From Bacteroidota bacterium (lineage in GTDB: Bacteria > Bacteroidota > Bacteroidia > B-17B0 > Aurantibacillaceae), in NCBI GenBank assembly GCA_003153315.1, contig PLYA01000033.1, forward strand, positions 1 through 64,000: a DNA stretch of 64,000 nucleotides. Reading direction: 5' to 3'. Of the stretch, positions 39,061-49,437 are shown in pieces (within the stretch, counting starts at the first letter, position 1; every line of letters begins with the position of its first letter). Made by a program: the position numbers and the translations under genes. A model generated the notes under the pieces. It saw only the letters and a list, made by a program, of their open reading frames with translations, was not told where the DNA came from and searched no databases.

Positions 39061-39594
39061 TTAGTTCTTTTTGTCTCCGCATTTTAATGAATCACAAGTT
39101 GAACCACATGCTGTTGTATCTGTCGCCTCCGTTGAACATTCGCCCGGAGCGCATCCTGAAGAGGAACATTCTGTTTGAGCTGGAGCTGTTGCTGCTTGAT
39201 ATTTTTGATATTCAAAATAACTAAGAAACCCAATACTTAAAACTAAGCCAAGCCAAAAAATAGCTTTTGTAATTTTAATCTTTCGTTTCTCTTTATCTGT
39301 TGGTGCACAGCCACAAGCTCCTTCTGTATTACAACTACTGTTTAGTTTTGGTAACACATACAATGAATAGTAAGAGATTGTAAATGAAACAGCACTAATC
39401 GCAATCAATAAGGGTTCAATAGCACTGACTATTGGAGAAGCTGCAATAGTTGCAGATGATATGCCAAATAATGAAGCAACAGGACTAACGCATACTCCTA
39501 CACAAGCACCTCCTTTGCATACTGAAAATAAAATAGGAGCTACTGAAGCAAGTCCACCTGTAATTGTTGTCCAAATTGTTTTTTTCTCTTTCAT
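39061..39594 (-). CDS. Cys-rich three-TM protein, MerT/MerC-like layout
   Basis: VCKGGACVGVCVSPVASLFG; NTEGACGCAPTDKEK; C-terminal SSSGCAPGECSTEATDTTACGSTCDSLKCGDKKN. Confidence 0.65.
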   Translation of the reverse strand: MKEKKTIWTTITGGLASVAPILFSVCKGGACVGVCVSPVASLFGISSATIAASPIVSAIEPLLIAISAVSFTISYYSLYVLPKLNSSCNTEGACGCAPTDKEKRKIKITKAIFWLGLVLSIGFLSYFEYQKYQAATAPAQTECSSSGCAPGECSTEATDTTACGSTCDSLKCGDKKN

Positions 39595-39792
39595 AAATTA
39601 GTTTTTAATTGATTTTATTTTTAACGCAGACCAAATTATCACCTTTCTTCATTTCATCAACAGCTTAAAAATACAAGATTAAATAAATTTGGCTGTTTAT
39701 TAACTATTTAAGTATTAATGGTTTAAAATAAATGGTTCGACATTCCCTTAGAGATGAAAAATAAAACCCTTGATTAGCAAGGGTTTTAGAGG

Positions 39793-39868
39793 TGGTGACC
39801 CCGGGGAGGCTCGAACTCCCGACCCGTTGATTAAGAGTCAACTGCTCTACCAGCTGAGCTACGAAGTC
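39793..39868 (-). tRNA. tRNA-Lys (anticodon CTT), CCA encoded
   Basis: GACTTCG TAGCTCAGCTGGTAGAGCA GTTGA CTCTTAA TCAAC GGGTC GGGAGTTCGAGCCTCCC CGGGGTC A CCA. Confidence 0.92.
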
Positions 39869-39939
39869 AGGCCGCAATATTAGGTAAGTTTTTTGTATCT
39901 TAGCTATTCCTATGTAAACATCGGCTATAAGTTTTAAAC

Positions 39940-40305
39940 ATGAACATCGAAACCATCCGAACCATCTGCACAAAACTTCCTTTAGTAACCGAAGATATCA
40001 AGTGGGGCAACGACCTTTGCTTTTTAATTGCCGAAAAAATGTTTTGTGTAGTAGGGCTTAGCGCCCCTTTGCAGGTTTCGTTTAAAGTAAAAGATGAAGA
40101 ATTTGATGAATTGTCCAGCCAACAAGGCATTATACCCGCCCCTTATGTTGCCCGCTACAAATGGATATTGGTAAAAAATGCAAATGTGTTAACAACTAAA
40201 CAGTGGGAATACTATATTTGCCAGTCATATAATCTTGTAAAAGCAAAGCTTCCTAAAAAAGCATTGGCACAATTAGATAAAATAAATATAAAAAAGAAAA
40301 AATGA
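39940..40305 (+). CDS. MmcQ/YjbR family DNA-binding protein
   Basis: VTEDIKWGNDLCFLIAEKMFCVVGL...APYVARYKWILVKN. Confidence 0.82.
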   Translation: MNIETIRTICTKLPLVTEDIKWGNDLCFLIAEKMFCVVGLSAPLQVSFKVKDEEFDELSSQQGIIPAPYVARYKWILVKNANVLTTKQWEYYICQSYNLVKAKLPKKALAQLDKINIKKKK

Positions 40306-40796
40306 AAGCCTTTAACTGGACATCCTTTACCCGCAAAATTGCAGTAAAAGCCAAATTGGAAACCATATATGATGCATGGGCTAATCCTGCCGAAATTGAG
40401 AAATGGTTTTTAAGCAAAGCAAATTATTATGATGCCAACCGCCACCGTTTAAACAGAAGTGAAAACTTTGAAAAAGGTTTTACCTACGAATGGAGTTGGT
40501 TTAACCATGATATAGCCGAAAACGGAAGCATAAAACTGGCCAATGGTAAAGACAGAATTCAATTCTCCTTTGCCGGCAATTGTTTGGTTGATATCAAATT
40601 AAGCGCCAAGGGCGAGTATGTGATAGTAGAACTATCACAAAAAAATATCCCAACCGACGAAGAATCAAAAGAAAAGATAAGACTTGGTTGCGATAGCGGT
40701 TGGTCGTTCTACCTCGTAAACCTAAAATCTGTTTACGAAGGCGGGCACGACCTTCGTAATAAAAATGCCGCCTTTAAAGGAATGGTAAATAGTTAG
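40302..40796 (+). CDS. SRPBCC/AHSA1 domain protein
   Basis: AKLETIYDAWANPAEIEKWFLSKANY...GCDSGWSFYLVNLKSVYEGGHDLR. Confidence 0.85.
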   Translation: MKAFNWTSFTRKIAVKAKLETIYDAWANPAEIEKWFLSKANYYDANRHRLNRSENFEKGFTYEWSWFNHDIAENGSIKLANGKDRIQFSFAGNCLVDIKLSAKGEYVIVELSQKNIPTDEESKEKIRLGCDSGWSFYLVNLKSVYEGGHDLRNKNAAFKGMVNS

Positions 40797-40813
40797 GGCA
40801 TAGAATTTTATAT

Positions 40814-42118
40814 TTGCTCATGCATACTAAGAGAATGAAAGGGTTGAGAAAACAACACGCATCATTCTTCTTACTAAAAATTCTTACCATCAGCCTTTTG
40901 GTTTCTTTAAACACCAAGGCACAATCATATTCCCAAATTATTTTTGACGAAAATCAGTCGCAAAACTTTGGCTCTGCCAACCTGATTACTTTGCACAAAG
41001 CCCTTTATTTGTTTGAGGATAAGCATTTAAGAGACACCCTTTTCAAAGAAAATAATTTTATAAAAAAAACAGGTGGCTTTGGCTACAGAATGGCAAAGCT
41101 TTTACTATTGGATGCTCAAATAGATTGCTTTACAGCCCTTTTGCAGCATGAGGTATTTGGGCATGGAGCCCGTTATAGAGAGTATGGATACAAAGGAAAT
41201 TCCTTTAACCTTAATTTATATTTTCCGTTTGGCGATGGGAGTGGTTTTGCCCAGCGTGGAGTATTGCGTCCGGGTTATAAATCTCCTACATATCAGGAAA
41301 ATATATCCATAGCTATTGGCGGAGTAGATGCCGAAATGCTGCTTGCCAATAATATTACCAATCAAATGCTGCTGGATGATACCTTGCACTATAGGCAGGG
41401 ATTGCTTTATCTTATTTCGCAAAATAACGGGCTGCTCTACTTGTGGTCAACCCGCCTGGAAAACCCCGCAAAGATTAAGTCTAATAACGATATGGTTGCT
41501 TATATAAACGATATGAATTTTTTTTATGCAAAACCAAATACAGAAAAATATAACCTCAATACACTTTCCAATCAAAGCCTTATTTCTTTTGCAAACCCCA
41601 TTCAAATTTATTCAGCCCTTTCTATTCTTTATACTTATGGTATTAAAGGACAAAAACAATTAAGTAAAATACCTATGATTAAATTGGGTAATGTGCGCTA
41701 CCTGCCTGCATTTAATTATTCACTCACCCCCTTTGGCAGCCAATATCATTTTATTAATTATGTTCGCTTTAAAAGCATGTTGCTTAATGCCGATTTTATG
41801 TTGGGAGATAATGCATTCAATAACTTTTATGGCATTTCTTTAAAAGGATTTAATCTTATCAATAAAAAAAGAATTACCCTAAATTTTCATCTCGATATTT
41901 GGAATCAGCCAAACCTTGAGCTTGATAATTATTCAAAACCAACCGGGGCAAATCAAACAGGCGGGGCATGCAAAGTTGATATCATGCTAAGGCCATTTAG
42001 TAAACAAAACAAACTGGGACTGTTTGTACAAACAGGTTATAAAACAAAAGGATACATTACAGGTGAGGCTCTGGCAGAATCTTTTATACTACGTTATGGT
42101 ATTAGTTTGCATTTGTAA
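40814..42118 (+). CDS. Hypothetical secreted/outer-membrane protein
   Basis: Signal peptide (ISLLVSLNTKAQS); HEVFGHGARYREYG. Confidence 0.65.
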   Translation: MLMHTKRMKGLRKQHASFFLLKILTISLLVSLNTKAQSYSQIIFDENQSQNFGSANLITLHKALYLFEDKHLRDTLFKENNFIKKTGGFGYRMAKLLLLDAQIDCFTALLQHEVFGHGARYREYGYKGNSFNLNLYFPFGDGSGFAQRGVLRPGYKSPTYQENISIAIGGVDAEMLLANNITNQMLLDDTLHYRQGLLYLISQNNGLLYLWSTRLENPAKIKSNNDMVAYINDMNFFYAKPNTEKYNLNTLSNQSLISFANPIQIYSALSILYTYGIKGQKQLSKIPMIKLGNVRYLPAFNYSLTPFGSQYHFINYVRFKSMLLNADFMLGDNAFNNFYGISLKGFNLINKKRITLNFHLDIWNQPNLELDNYSKPTGANQTGGACKVDIMLRPFSKQNKLGLFVQTGYKTKGYITGEALAESFILRYGISLHL

Positions 42119-42151
42119 CATGCATAAAGGCATGGTGAATAGTCAAGTAAC

Positions 42152-43504
42152 CTATTTATGTGTGTTTTTCAGAGACTTAGAATGGAGAATAGGAGGGGTA
42201 TAGTAAGGATGATGAGGGTCATTCATCCAAGGATCAACTAAAAAAGTCCATATATCAAAAGATCGGGTATAAAACTCTACCTTCTCGGTTCCGTTACTTA
42301 TTTTATAATAGGTATAATAAGGCTCAGGAGTATTATAACAATAATGAGCCAAATTCGCCAACCTGCGCCTGAGAGCATCGAACTTTTTTGAATCAAGCCT
42401 TGCTTCATCAACCAGCTTAGTGGGTTTATCAGAGTTTTTTAGTTTATAGCGGTATTCCATTTTCCAGGTTTCATCGGGTTTACTAAATGTATATTCACCT
42501 TGCCCTTTATTGTCTTCTACATTAATCGTAAAATTTCTGGAAGATAGAATATCATATACTTGTTGTACCCGTGTTTTTGAGAGAGAATCAACTGTAGTGT
42601 CCTTAGCCCTAGCAGGTGCATACTTTATATCTTTCCCGTCTATCAATATTTTAAAATCATCTACCCATAATTTACCACGTCCTGAAAGTATAGCACCTAT
42701 ATAAAACGTAGCTGCTTCTTTTGGAATAGATTGTTTAACCGAATACAACCTCCATTCATCTGTGCCTTGCATATCCTCCTGCATCATGTTATCAAAGGCT
42801 ACTATGTCACCGGGTATTTTACTGTCAATCCGTATCATAAGTCCAACGGGCATATTCATATTTTTTGTTTTAATGTAGGCTTCTACCACAATCTCTTTCC
42901 CTTCATAATCAGCAGGAATGGCACAGGCAACACAACCAAAAGCATGATGTGCAACATCTTTTGGTGCCTCAATCAGCATCGAATATTTACCGCTGTGTTT
43001 TTGTGTAGAATCAACCTTCAGTATATAATCTTTACTTCCCCATTGAAACCAGGGATGTGGCAATGCTCCGAAATCATTTACTCGTTCAAAACCTAAATTA
43101 AACTCCTTACTTTGTTTCATAAGGTCAAGAAGTCTGTCCCATCTGTAATCACCATGCAGAGATTCAAAATCTTCCTCATTAGTAACGCGGTTATAATCTT
43201 TAAAGAATGCTTTCTCTACTATATGAAAAAGCTCTAAAAATGCGCTGTCGTTATTAAATGCCCTTGCCCACGAACGGGCTGCATTATAGCGGTCATGGCT
43301 AATTCCTTTTCCTCCAATACTTTTAAATGCTTTCTCATAAGCACGGGCAGAACTAGTATACTCTTTGGTGTTATATAAAGAATCTGCCAGTTTAATATAA
43401 TTAGGGTATTGTGCTGCTTGTATGGAATTAGGTTGTCCGTAACTAAAATGCGTAGTCAGAAAAATAAACAAAGTAGCAGAAAGTATCTTCTTAAAAAGAT
43501 TCAT
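42152..43504 (-). CDS. Hypothetical secreted protein
   Basis: Signal peptide; tetratricopeptide-like N-terminus, beta-rich middle. Confidence 0.7.
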   Translation of the reverse strand: MNLFKKILSATLFIFLTTHFSYGQPNSIQAAQYPNYIKLADSLYNTKEYTSSARAYEKAFKSIGGKGISHDRYNAARSWARAFNNDSAFLELFHIVEKAFFKDYNRVTNEEDFESLHGDYRWDRLLDLMKQSKEFNLGFERVNDFGALPHPWFQWGSKDYILKVDSTQKHSGKYSMLIEAPKDVAHHAFGCVACAIPADYEGKEIVVEAYIKTKNMNMPVGLMIRIDSKIPGDIVAFDNMMQEDMQGTDEWRLYSVKQSIPKEAATFYIGAILSGRGKLWVDDFKILIDGKDIKYAPARAKDTTVDSLSKTRVQQVYDILSSRNFTINVEDNKGQGEYTFSKPDETWKMEYRYKLKNSDKPTKLVDEARLDSKKFDALRRRLANLAHYCYNTPEPYYTYYKISNGTEKVEFYTRSFDIWTFLVDPWMNDPHHPYYTPPILHSKSLKNTHK

Positions 43505-43511
43505 TTATAAA

Positions 43512-45023
43512 CTATTTATTCCTCATTAATTTATTTAACGCGTTCTCAATATATTTTTCAGATGTAATTAAAGCTTGTTGTATTCTGCGGGCATAAAGAA
43601 TACTGTCCGTTACCTCCTTGTTCTTTTCCTGCAAACTGTCATACGCTTTGTCAACCAATATTTTTTGTTCTTCTATAACCTGCTTTTGTTTCTGCGTTAT
43701 TTTAAATCGCTGATACATAACTACCGAGAATACTACTACCAGTATCAGAATACAGCTAACAAGTATCAGAAATAATTGTTGTTTTTGTTTTGCTTCTGCG
43801 GAAAGGGCGTCTTTTTTATCCTGTTCGGCTTTAACAGCTAATTCTTTCTTTTCATATTCATAGTTCATCTCCTTACGCATCAATTGTTTTTTGCTGTCTT
43901 TGTTAAACAACGTATCGCGCACAGCCACAAAACGTTTATGGTAATATAAAGCCCTAAGGCGCATACCCTCCATATTTAAAAGCTTTCCGCCCATACTGTC
44001 GGGCAGAGTTATATTCGATTTCTCATAAAGCGTACTCAAATGATAATACACTTCTTGTAAATTATCTTTTGCGCCTATGCTGTCGTCAATAGCAAGCGCC
44101 CTGTATAATTTAGCAAAAGCATCTTTATATTTAGTTTGCGTGATATAAACCGAACCAATGTTATCAAGCCATAAAGCAGCGCTGTTTTTATCTCCAATCT
44201 CTTCTTTTATTTGCAATGCCTTAAAAAGATACTCCAAAGCAACGGTGTAATTTTTCATGTCAGAATAAATAGTACCCATATTACCCAGTATAGATGCTTT
44301 GCCATCCCTGTCTCCCAGCTCATCCATCATTTTTAATACCTTAACATAATAGTCTAATGCTTTTGGGTAATCAGCTTTGTAATAATATATGTTCCCGATA
44401 TTACCAAGCACCGATGCGATACCACCTTTCATGTTCATTTCTTCCGCCATTTTCAGGGCTTTAAAATCATAATCTAACGATGTTTGATATTCTCCCTCAT
44501 ACATATAAACATTGCCAATATTGGCAAGATGCCTGGCCATCTCTTTTTTACTACCAATCTCTTCGGCTATTTTTAATGCTTTAAAATAGTAGTCTAATGT
44601 CTTCAAAAAATCACCCTGATTAAAATATACAACACCTATGTTACCCAATGTTGATGCAATTTCTGTTTTATCTCCCCATCCCTCTACCATTTTCAATACT
44701 TTAGCGTAATAGTCCAAAGCTTTTTCATAATTACCCTGATCTACATACGCATTTCCTAAATTAGTATAAGCCGCAGCTACTCCTTTTTGGTAAGGTGTAT
44801 TTAATTTCTCGGCGTTTACAAGAGCTTGATTAGCATAATATAGTGCCGTATCATATGAGCCTAAGTTTCTGTATTGGCGGGATAATTTATTTAAGTGAAT
44901 TACCTTAGTAGTATCTTCCTTATTTGTTTTTAGAAGATGAAGAAGAGAGTCTACATCTTTGTTTTGAGCAAAAGAAAAGCATAAACCACTTGTTAGAAAT
45001 ATAAAGAATATGCATCTTTTCAT
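43512..45023 (-). CDS. TPR repeat protein with one TM and coiled coil, output domain absent
   Basis: Repeats GNIGNVYYYKADYPKALDYYVKVLKM; ends KEVTDSILYARRIQQALITSEKYIENALNKLMRNK. Confidence 0.88.
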   Translation of the reverse strand: MKRCIFFIFLTSGLCFSFAQNKDVDSLLHLLKTNKEDTTKVIHLNKLSRQYRNLGSYDTALYYANQALVNAEKLNTPYQKGVAAAYTNLGNAYVDQGNYEKALDYYAKVLKMVEGWGDKTEIASTLGNIGVVYFNQGDFLKTLDYYFKALKIAEEIGSKKEMARHLANIGNVYMYEGEYQTSLDYDFKALKMAEEMNMKGGIASVLGNIGNIYYYKADYPKALDYYVKVLKMMDELGDRDGKASILGNMGTIYSDMKNYTVALEYLFKALQIKEEIGDKNSAALWLDNIGSVYITQTKYKDAFAKLYRALAIDDSIGAKDNLQEVYYHLSTLYEKSNITLPDSMGGKLLNMEGMRLRALYYHKRFVAVRDTLFNKDSKKQLMRKEMNYEYEKKELAVKAEQDKKDALSAEAKQKQQLFLILVSCILILVVVFSVVMYQRFKITQKQKQVIEEQKILVDKAYDSLQEKNKEVTDSILYARRIQQALITSEKYIENALNKLMRNK

Positions 45024-45115
45024 AGACCAAATCTATGTAAATTTTATTGAAAGTAACCACACGAATTATTGCAAGTAGATTATGTGAGGCTAATAATTAT
45101 AGCGCCTTCCTTGTT

Positions 45116-45448
45116 TTATTTACTGTTTAATTTTTCAAGTACACCGGTATAAATCTCTTTAAGCTTTTTAGGATTATGAGAGTAATAAGTAAAACTGGAA
45201 TCAAACCTTTGTATGCTGATATGGTATTTGCTTAATACATTTATCTTTTTCAGCGTATCATTTAGTACGCCATTATTTAAAGCGGCTTCCGTAAGTGTTA
45301 AATCAGTAATAATAAGTTGCATGGTATCACCATCTATTGTACCTGATGGGGGAGGAAGCACTTTATTAAATGAACAGGAGGAAATAATTAAGAATGAAGA
45401 ATACAGAATGGAGAATTGTAAGAATAATTTAGAACGTTTAGTTCCCAT
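45116..45448 (-). CDS. DUF4296-like lipoprotein
   Basis: Lipobox IISSCSF; short helical protein LTEAALNNGVLND...YHISIQRFDSSFTYYSHNPKKLKEIY. Confidence 0.8.
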   Translation of the reverse strand: MGTKRSKLFLQFSILYSSFLIISSCSFNKVLPPPSGTIDGDTMQLIITDLTLTEAALNNGVLNDTLKKINVLSKYHISIQRFDSSFTYYSHNPKKLKEIYTGVLEKLNSK

Positions 45449-46247
45449 TAAATACAGGTTTTCGCTTCTCTAAAAATGCTTTTACACCTTCTTTAAAATC
45501 GTGTGTACCAAACATTTTTCCAAACTCTTCAATCTCCACATCATAACCGTTGTACTTATTATTGTATCCGGCGTTAATAACCTTAATAGCCGTTTTAACC
45601 GAAATAGGAGAACGGCTTGCAATTTTAGCGGCAATTTCTTTACATTTTTTAAGCAATTCTTCAGGAGTAACTACATAGTTTACCAAACCCCATTTATAAG
45701 CATCCTGTGCGTTAATCATATCGGCAGTGGTAATCATCTCAAAAGCTTTGCCTTTACCTACCAGCTGCGCCAAGCGCTGTGTGCCACCATATCCGGGTAT
45801 TACGCCTAAAGATGTTTCAGGTAATCCCATTTTAGCATTATCGCTGGCAACACGTATATGACTTGCCATAGCCAACTCTAATCCTCCGCCTAAAGCAAAT
45901 CCATTAACGGCTGCAATTACAGGCTTGGAGTAGTTCTCAATAAAATTAAACAGTTTAAAATGTCCGGTAGCGCTTAATCTCTTGCCTTGCTCAATATCAT
46001 AATTGGCAAACTCGGCAATATCAGCGCCTGCTACAAATGATTTAGTGCCTGCGCCTGTAATAATAATGGCACGGATTTCTTTATTGTTTTCGGCTTCTAT
46101 TAAAGTTTCATGAAGTTCTTCAATGGTTTTAGCATTCAGTGCATTCAGTTTATCCGGACGATTAATGGTAATCGTTAATACCTGATTTTCTATTTCGGTT
46201 AAAACGTTTTCAAGAGTCATAGTTAGCATAGGATTATTTTTAAACAA
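45438..46247 (-). CDS. Enoyl-CoA hydratase/isomerase family protein
   Basis: SFVAGADIAEF, AVNGFALGGGLELAMASHIRVA, LPETSLGVIPGYGGTQRL; true start probably downstream of 46247. Confidence 0.93.
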   Translation of the reverse strand: MFKNNPMLTMTLENVLTEIENQVLTITINRPDKLNALNAKTIEELHETLIEAENNKEIRAIIITGAGTKSFVAGADIAEFANYDIEQGKRLSATGHFKLFNFIENYSKPVIAAVNGFALGGGLELAMASHIRVASDNAKMGLPETSLGVIPGYGGTQRLAQLVGKGKAFEMITTADMINAQDAYKWGLVNYVVTPEELLKKCKEIAAKIASRSPISVKTAIKVINAGYNNKYNGYDVEIEEFGKMFGTHDFKEGVKAFLEKRKPVFNGN

Positions 46248-46298
46248 CGAATATATAGGCTAAATAGTATTTAAGACTTTTTATTTATCCAAAGGTTT

Positions 46299-46730
46299 TT
46301 AACAAACCTCTATTTTGTTAACCCTGTCTTGATGCCTGCCACCTTCAAACGTATGGCTTAAAAAGGCATCTGTACATTCTATAGCAATTTCATAAGAAAT
46401 AAAACGGGCGGGTAAAGCCATGATGTTGGCATTGTTATGCTGGCGCGCCAGACTTGCTATTTCAGGTAACCAACACAGTGCCGAACGGATACCAGGATGT
46501 TTATTTGCCGTAATATTGATACCATTGCCACTTCCACAAATAACAATACCTAAAGCATCTTTATCAGCTAAAACACCTTCAGCAACTTTATGTCCGTAAT
46601 CAGGGTAATCAGCCCGCTCGGCAGTATAGCAACCGCAATCCGTTACATCATGATTCTTTTCCAATAAATATATTTTTAGTTTCTCTTTCAGTTCAAAACC
46701 TGCGTGGTCGCTGCCAATGTATAATTTCAT
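46299..46730 (-). CDS. rpiB: Ribose-5-phosphate isomerase B
   Basis: IGSDHAGFELKEKLK, IVICGSGNGINITANKHPGIRSALC. Confidence 0.95.
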   Translation of the reverse strand: MKLYIGSDHAGFELKEKLKIYLLEKNHDVTDCGCYTAERADYPDYGHKVAEGVLADKDALGIVICGSGNGINITANKHPGIRSALCWLPEIASLARQHNNANIMALPARFISYEIAIECTDAFLSHTFEGGRHQDRVNKIEVC

Positions 46731-46791
46731 GTTTCTTTTTTATTTTAATAATGGTAACATGGTGTTCGCCTGAAGGCTCGGGTCATTTTAT

Positions 46792-47610
46792 TTATATTGA
46801 AATAGTAAAATTATCTGCATCTAAGCCAACAGGGAATTTCTTACGGAATGAAACAAGAAATTCATAATCTAAAGAAACCGTTTCTGCACTTTCTTTGCTG
46901 GCTTTTGTATTACTGATTACTTCCCCCATAGGGTTTATTACCATACTATCTCCTGTATGATTGAACCCATTTCCATCCACACCAATTCGGTTAACACCTA
47001 CAACATAACATTGGTTTTCTATAGCGCGTGCAATTAATAATTGTTTCCAGGGATGGCTGCGAACTTCGGGCCAATTGGCAACATATATCAGCATATCATA
47101 ATCGGCAGTTAATTCATTGTTCTTTACCTGCCATTTATTTCTGCTCCATACAGGAAAGCGTAAATCATAACATATCAATGGTAAAATTTTCCAACCCTTT
47201 ATAGTAGCAATTATCTTTTCTGTTCCTATTGTATAGTGTTGGTCCTCGGCGCCGATTCTAAACAAATGGCGTTTATTGTAAGATAAGTAATTTTTATCTG
47301 CACCAACCCAATACAAACGGTTGTAATGTTTGTTGTTTTCTTCCACACAAATACTTCCTGTAATGATAGCATTCTTCTCAGCGGCTTTTTGTTTCATCCA
47401 CTGCAAACCTTTACCTTCATGTTTTTCAGCATTGGTTGAGGGTTGCATAGTAAACCCGGTAGTAAACATTTCGGGTAGAACAATCAAATCTGTTTCGGTG
47501 CAAGAAGAGATTAGTTTATCAAAGTGAGCAATATTAGCATCCGGGCTTTCCCAAACTAAAGAACTTTGAACAAGTGTGAGAGAAAGTTTTTCCATATTAT
47601 GTGTTGGCAA
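46792..47610 (-). CDS. Nitrilase-family amidohydrolase (omega-amidase-like)
   Basis: LIVLPEMFTTGF, LPLICYDLRFPVWSRN. Confidence 0.9.
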   Translation of the reverse strand: MPTHNMEKLSLTLVQSSLVWESPDANIAHFDKLISSCTETDLIVLPEMFTTGFTMQPSTNAEKHEGKGLQWMKQKAAEKNAIITGSICVEENNKHYNRLYWVGADKNYLSYNKRHLFRIGAEDQHYTIGTEKIIATIKGWKILPLICYDLRFPVWSRNKWQVKNNELTADYDMLIYVANWPEVRSHPWKQLLIARAIENQCYVVGVNRIGVDGNGFNHTGDSMVINPMGEVISNTKASKESAETVSLDYEFLVSFRKKFPVGLDADNFTISI

Positions 47611-47704
47611 ATATAGATAGACTTAACATAAACATAGCAAAAAGATAAAATATGTTTAGTATTTTTCGAGCATTAATCGCTTAATAGATTAGGGGAAATC
47701 AGGT

Positions 47705-48106
47705 ATGGAGTTTTCAGCAGGAACTATCGGAAAAATAAATGAACATGTAATTGAAATATCCTTTATTAAGGATGGAGAGATAGATGAAAAGATGGCTCTT
47801 GATATTTTAAGTAAAATAGTTGAGCTCTCGGGTGGTGGACCGCATGCATTGCTATATAATTTTAATAAAAAGAATGTGATATTGTCTGAAATAGCCAAAA
47901 AGCTTTCGGGGGTTAGGAATTATAAAAATGTAAATCTTATTTCCCGTGCCATGGTATCTCAAAATATGGTTAGTAATATAGAATCATCTCATTATATACA
48001 AAACACCAAACCTCAGGCAGAGACAAGACTATTTAAGGACAGAGAGGAAGCCCTGATTTGGTTAAACGAAAAAGTTAAGGCTTATTTAAAGCCCAGTGAA
48101 AATTAA
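47705..48106 (+). CDS. STAS/SpoIIAA-like hypothetical protein
   Basis: LLYNFNKKNVILSEIAKKLSG...FKDREEALIWLNEKV. Confidence 0.55.
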   Translation: MEFSAGTIGKINEHVIEISFIKDGEIDEKMALDILSKIVELSGGGPHALLYNFNKKNVILSEIAKKLSGVRNYKNVNLISRAMVSQNMVSNIESSHYIQNTKPQAETRLFKDREEALIWLNEKVKAYLKPSEN

Positions 48107-48232
48107 TCCAATCCTTTTCCTCCCATAAGTTATTTAACATAGATTTAAAGTAGGAATCAGTAATAATCACCTTATTGTGTTTAGTTTTGGTGTTTACTAA
48201 AGTTTAATATTCACTATTAATATAAATAACTC

Positions 48233-49414
48233 ATGAAACCTGTTTACGTTGTATCTATGTCGCGCACACCCATTGGACGATTTAACGGAGTATTAGCCGA
48301 ATTTACCGCGCCTCAATTGGGTTCATTTGCTATTAAGAAAGCTATAGAAAAAATAAAGCTATCGTCTGATACCATAGAAGAAGTTATTATGGGGAATGTT
48401 TTAGGCGCTAATCTTGGGCAAAACCCTGCCAGGCAATCGGCTTTGTTTGCAGGCTTATCCGAAAGTGTTATTTGTTCATCCGTTAATAAAGTATGTGCCT
48501 CTTCTGCCAAGTCTATCATGTTTGGTGCAACCAATATTATGGCTGGTTTAAGCAATGTGATTATTGCCGGTGGTTTTGAGAGCATGAGCAAAACACCTTA
48601 TTATTTGGAAAGAACATTGAATCCGACTAAGATTAGCGATTACACGTTATTAGACGGTATAAAAAAAGATGGGCTTTGGGATGTGTATAACGATTATCAC
48701 ATGGCTAATGCAGCCGAAGATGTGGCTGCCAAAATGAAAATTACGCGCCAAATGCAGGATGAGTTTGCAATAGAATCTTATAAAAGAGCACATACAGCCA
48801 ATGAAAACAACTGGTATAAAGATGAGATTGATACAGTAAAGATTATAGATAAAAAGACGAAGGCAGAAACTTTCATTACGCAGGATGAAGAATACAAGCA
48901 TGTGTTTTATGATAAGATTCCTCAATTAAAACCTGCGTTCTCGCCAACTGGAACTATTACCGCTGCCAATGCTTCTAAAATAAACGATGCCGGCATAGCC
49001 CTTATATTAATGAGTGAAGCCAAAGTAAACGAGCTTGGCATAAAACCTCTGGCAAAAATTATTGCTTTTGCTGATGCTGAACAGAAGCCTTCTCAATTTC
49101 CTACTACACCATCAAAAGCTATGATAAAAGCACTGGCATTGAGCGGAAAAAAATTAAGCGAAATGGATGCTTTTGAAATACACGAAGCATTTTCTTGCGT
49201 GGCACTGGCAAATATGCAAGAGCTTGGTATAACACATGCGGTTACCAATTTGAATGGTGGTGCCGTTGCTTTAGGACATCCACTGGGAGCTTCAGGTGCA
49301 AGGGTGGTAACCTCTTTAATCAGTGTATTAAAAAGACTGGGCGGTAAATACGGTGCAGCAGGTGTGTGCAACGGTGGAGGCGGAGCAAGCGCTTTGGTTA
49401 TAGAAATAGTTTAG
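48233..49414 (+). CDS. Thiolase (acetyl-CoA C-acyltransferase)
   Basis: SRTPIGRFNG, NKVCASSAKSIMFG, NGGAVALGHPLGASGAR, CNGGGGASALVIE. Confidence 0.95.
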   Translation: MKPVYVVSMSRTPIGRFNGVLAEFTAPQLGSFAIKKAIEKIKLSSDTIEEVIMGNVLGANLGQNPARQSALFAGLSESVICSSVNKVCASSAKSIMFGATNIMAGLSNVIIAGGFESMSKTPYYLERTLNPTKISDYTLLDGIKKDGLWDVYNDYHMANAAEDVAAKMKITRQMQDEFAIESYKRAHTANENNWYKDEIDTVKIIDKKTKAETFITQDEEYKHVFYDKIPQLKPAFSPTGTITAANASKINDAGIALILMSEAKVNELGIKPLAKIIAFADAEQKPSQFPTTPSKAMIKALALSGKKLSEMDAFEIHEAFSCVALANMQELGITHAVTNLNGGAVALGHPLGASGARVVTSLISVLKRLGGKYGAAGVCNGGGGASALVIEIV

Positions 49415-49437
49415 TTTAAGAAATTTGTAAGAATGGC

